DNA of 64,000 nt from Azospirillum brasilense (GTDB lineage Bacteria; Pseudomonadota; Alphaproteobacteria; Azospirillales; Azospirillaceae): NCBI RefSeq assembly GCF_003349955.1, contig NZ_QLKQ01000019.1, positions 1-64,000 on the forward strand, written 5' to 3'. This document shows positions 63,394 to 64,000 of the stretch, piece after piece (position 1 is the first letter of the stretch; each line of letters opens with the position of its first letter). The translations under genes and the position numbers were made by a program. A model generated the notes under the pieces. It ran no database searches, was not told where the DNA came from, and saw only the letters and a list, made by a program, of their open reading frames with translations.

Positions 63394-64000
<607 letters not shown>

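Overview
The window is very GC-rich, almost fully coding DNA with strong third-position G/C bias. Its gene content points to an Azospirillum-like alphaproteobacterium (Rhodospirillales): a rhizobial-type glp glycerol ABC operon, an HWE/HisKA_2-type kinase, a complete chemosensory operon and a promoter matching the alphaproteobacterial EcfG consensus. The genus is inferred from gene content and style, not from a marker gene.

Region by region: 86-736 is a lone DUF697 membrane-protein gene. 940-18457 (minus strand) is one tightly coupled non-ribosomal peptide operon. It encodes a loading synthetase (A-T-C), a trimodular synthetase ending in a reductase, a TauD-type dioxygenase, two fused permease-ATPase exporters and a type II thioesterase, with a consensus promoter at 18562-18589 and a likely terminator at 849-870. 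The architecture predicts a four-building-block peptide released as an aldehyde or alcohol. The first condensation domain is split by a frameshift and is about 60 residues short.

18824-19684 holds a DUF3008 gene and a convergent dedA. 19897-29995 is a glycerol catabolism operon: glpD, the ABC importer glpSTPQUV, glpK and a short-chain dehydrogenase. 29985-34080 holds housekeeping genes: a small ATPase, a flavodoxin-like protein, citrate synthase, an aldose epimerase-like protein and a MarC protein.

34244-44463 is a chemosensory operon: receiver, CheC, a soluble receptor with two signalling hairpins, a triple-domain CheW, CheB, a HEAT-repeat protein, CheR, CheY, CheA and a STAS-like protein. 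A convergent operon (47362-44492) adds a second CheC, a PAS/HisKA_2 kinase and a receiver. The receptor has no membrane segment and the set has no CheZ or CheD, so the pathway may control something other than swimming.

47604-50248 holds argE, an unknown helical protein and a DUF2934 gene behind an EcfG-type promoter. 50271-64000 is an accessory carbohydrate region: a GH4 enzyme, three GH1 beta-glycosidases (the last cut by the window edge), a GT2-type glycosyltransferase, a protein of unknown function, an SbmA/YddA-like transporter with a degenerate ATPase, and a TPR-glycosyltransferase fusion. No rRNA, tRNA, CRISPR array, transposase or phage gene was seen.
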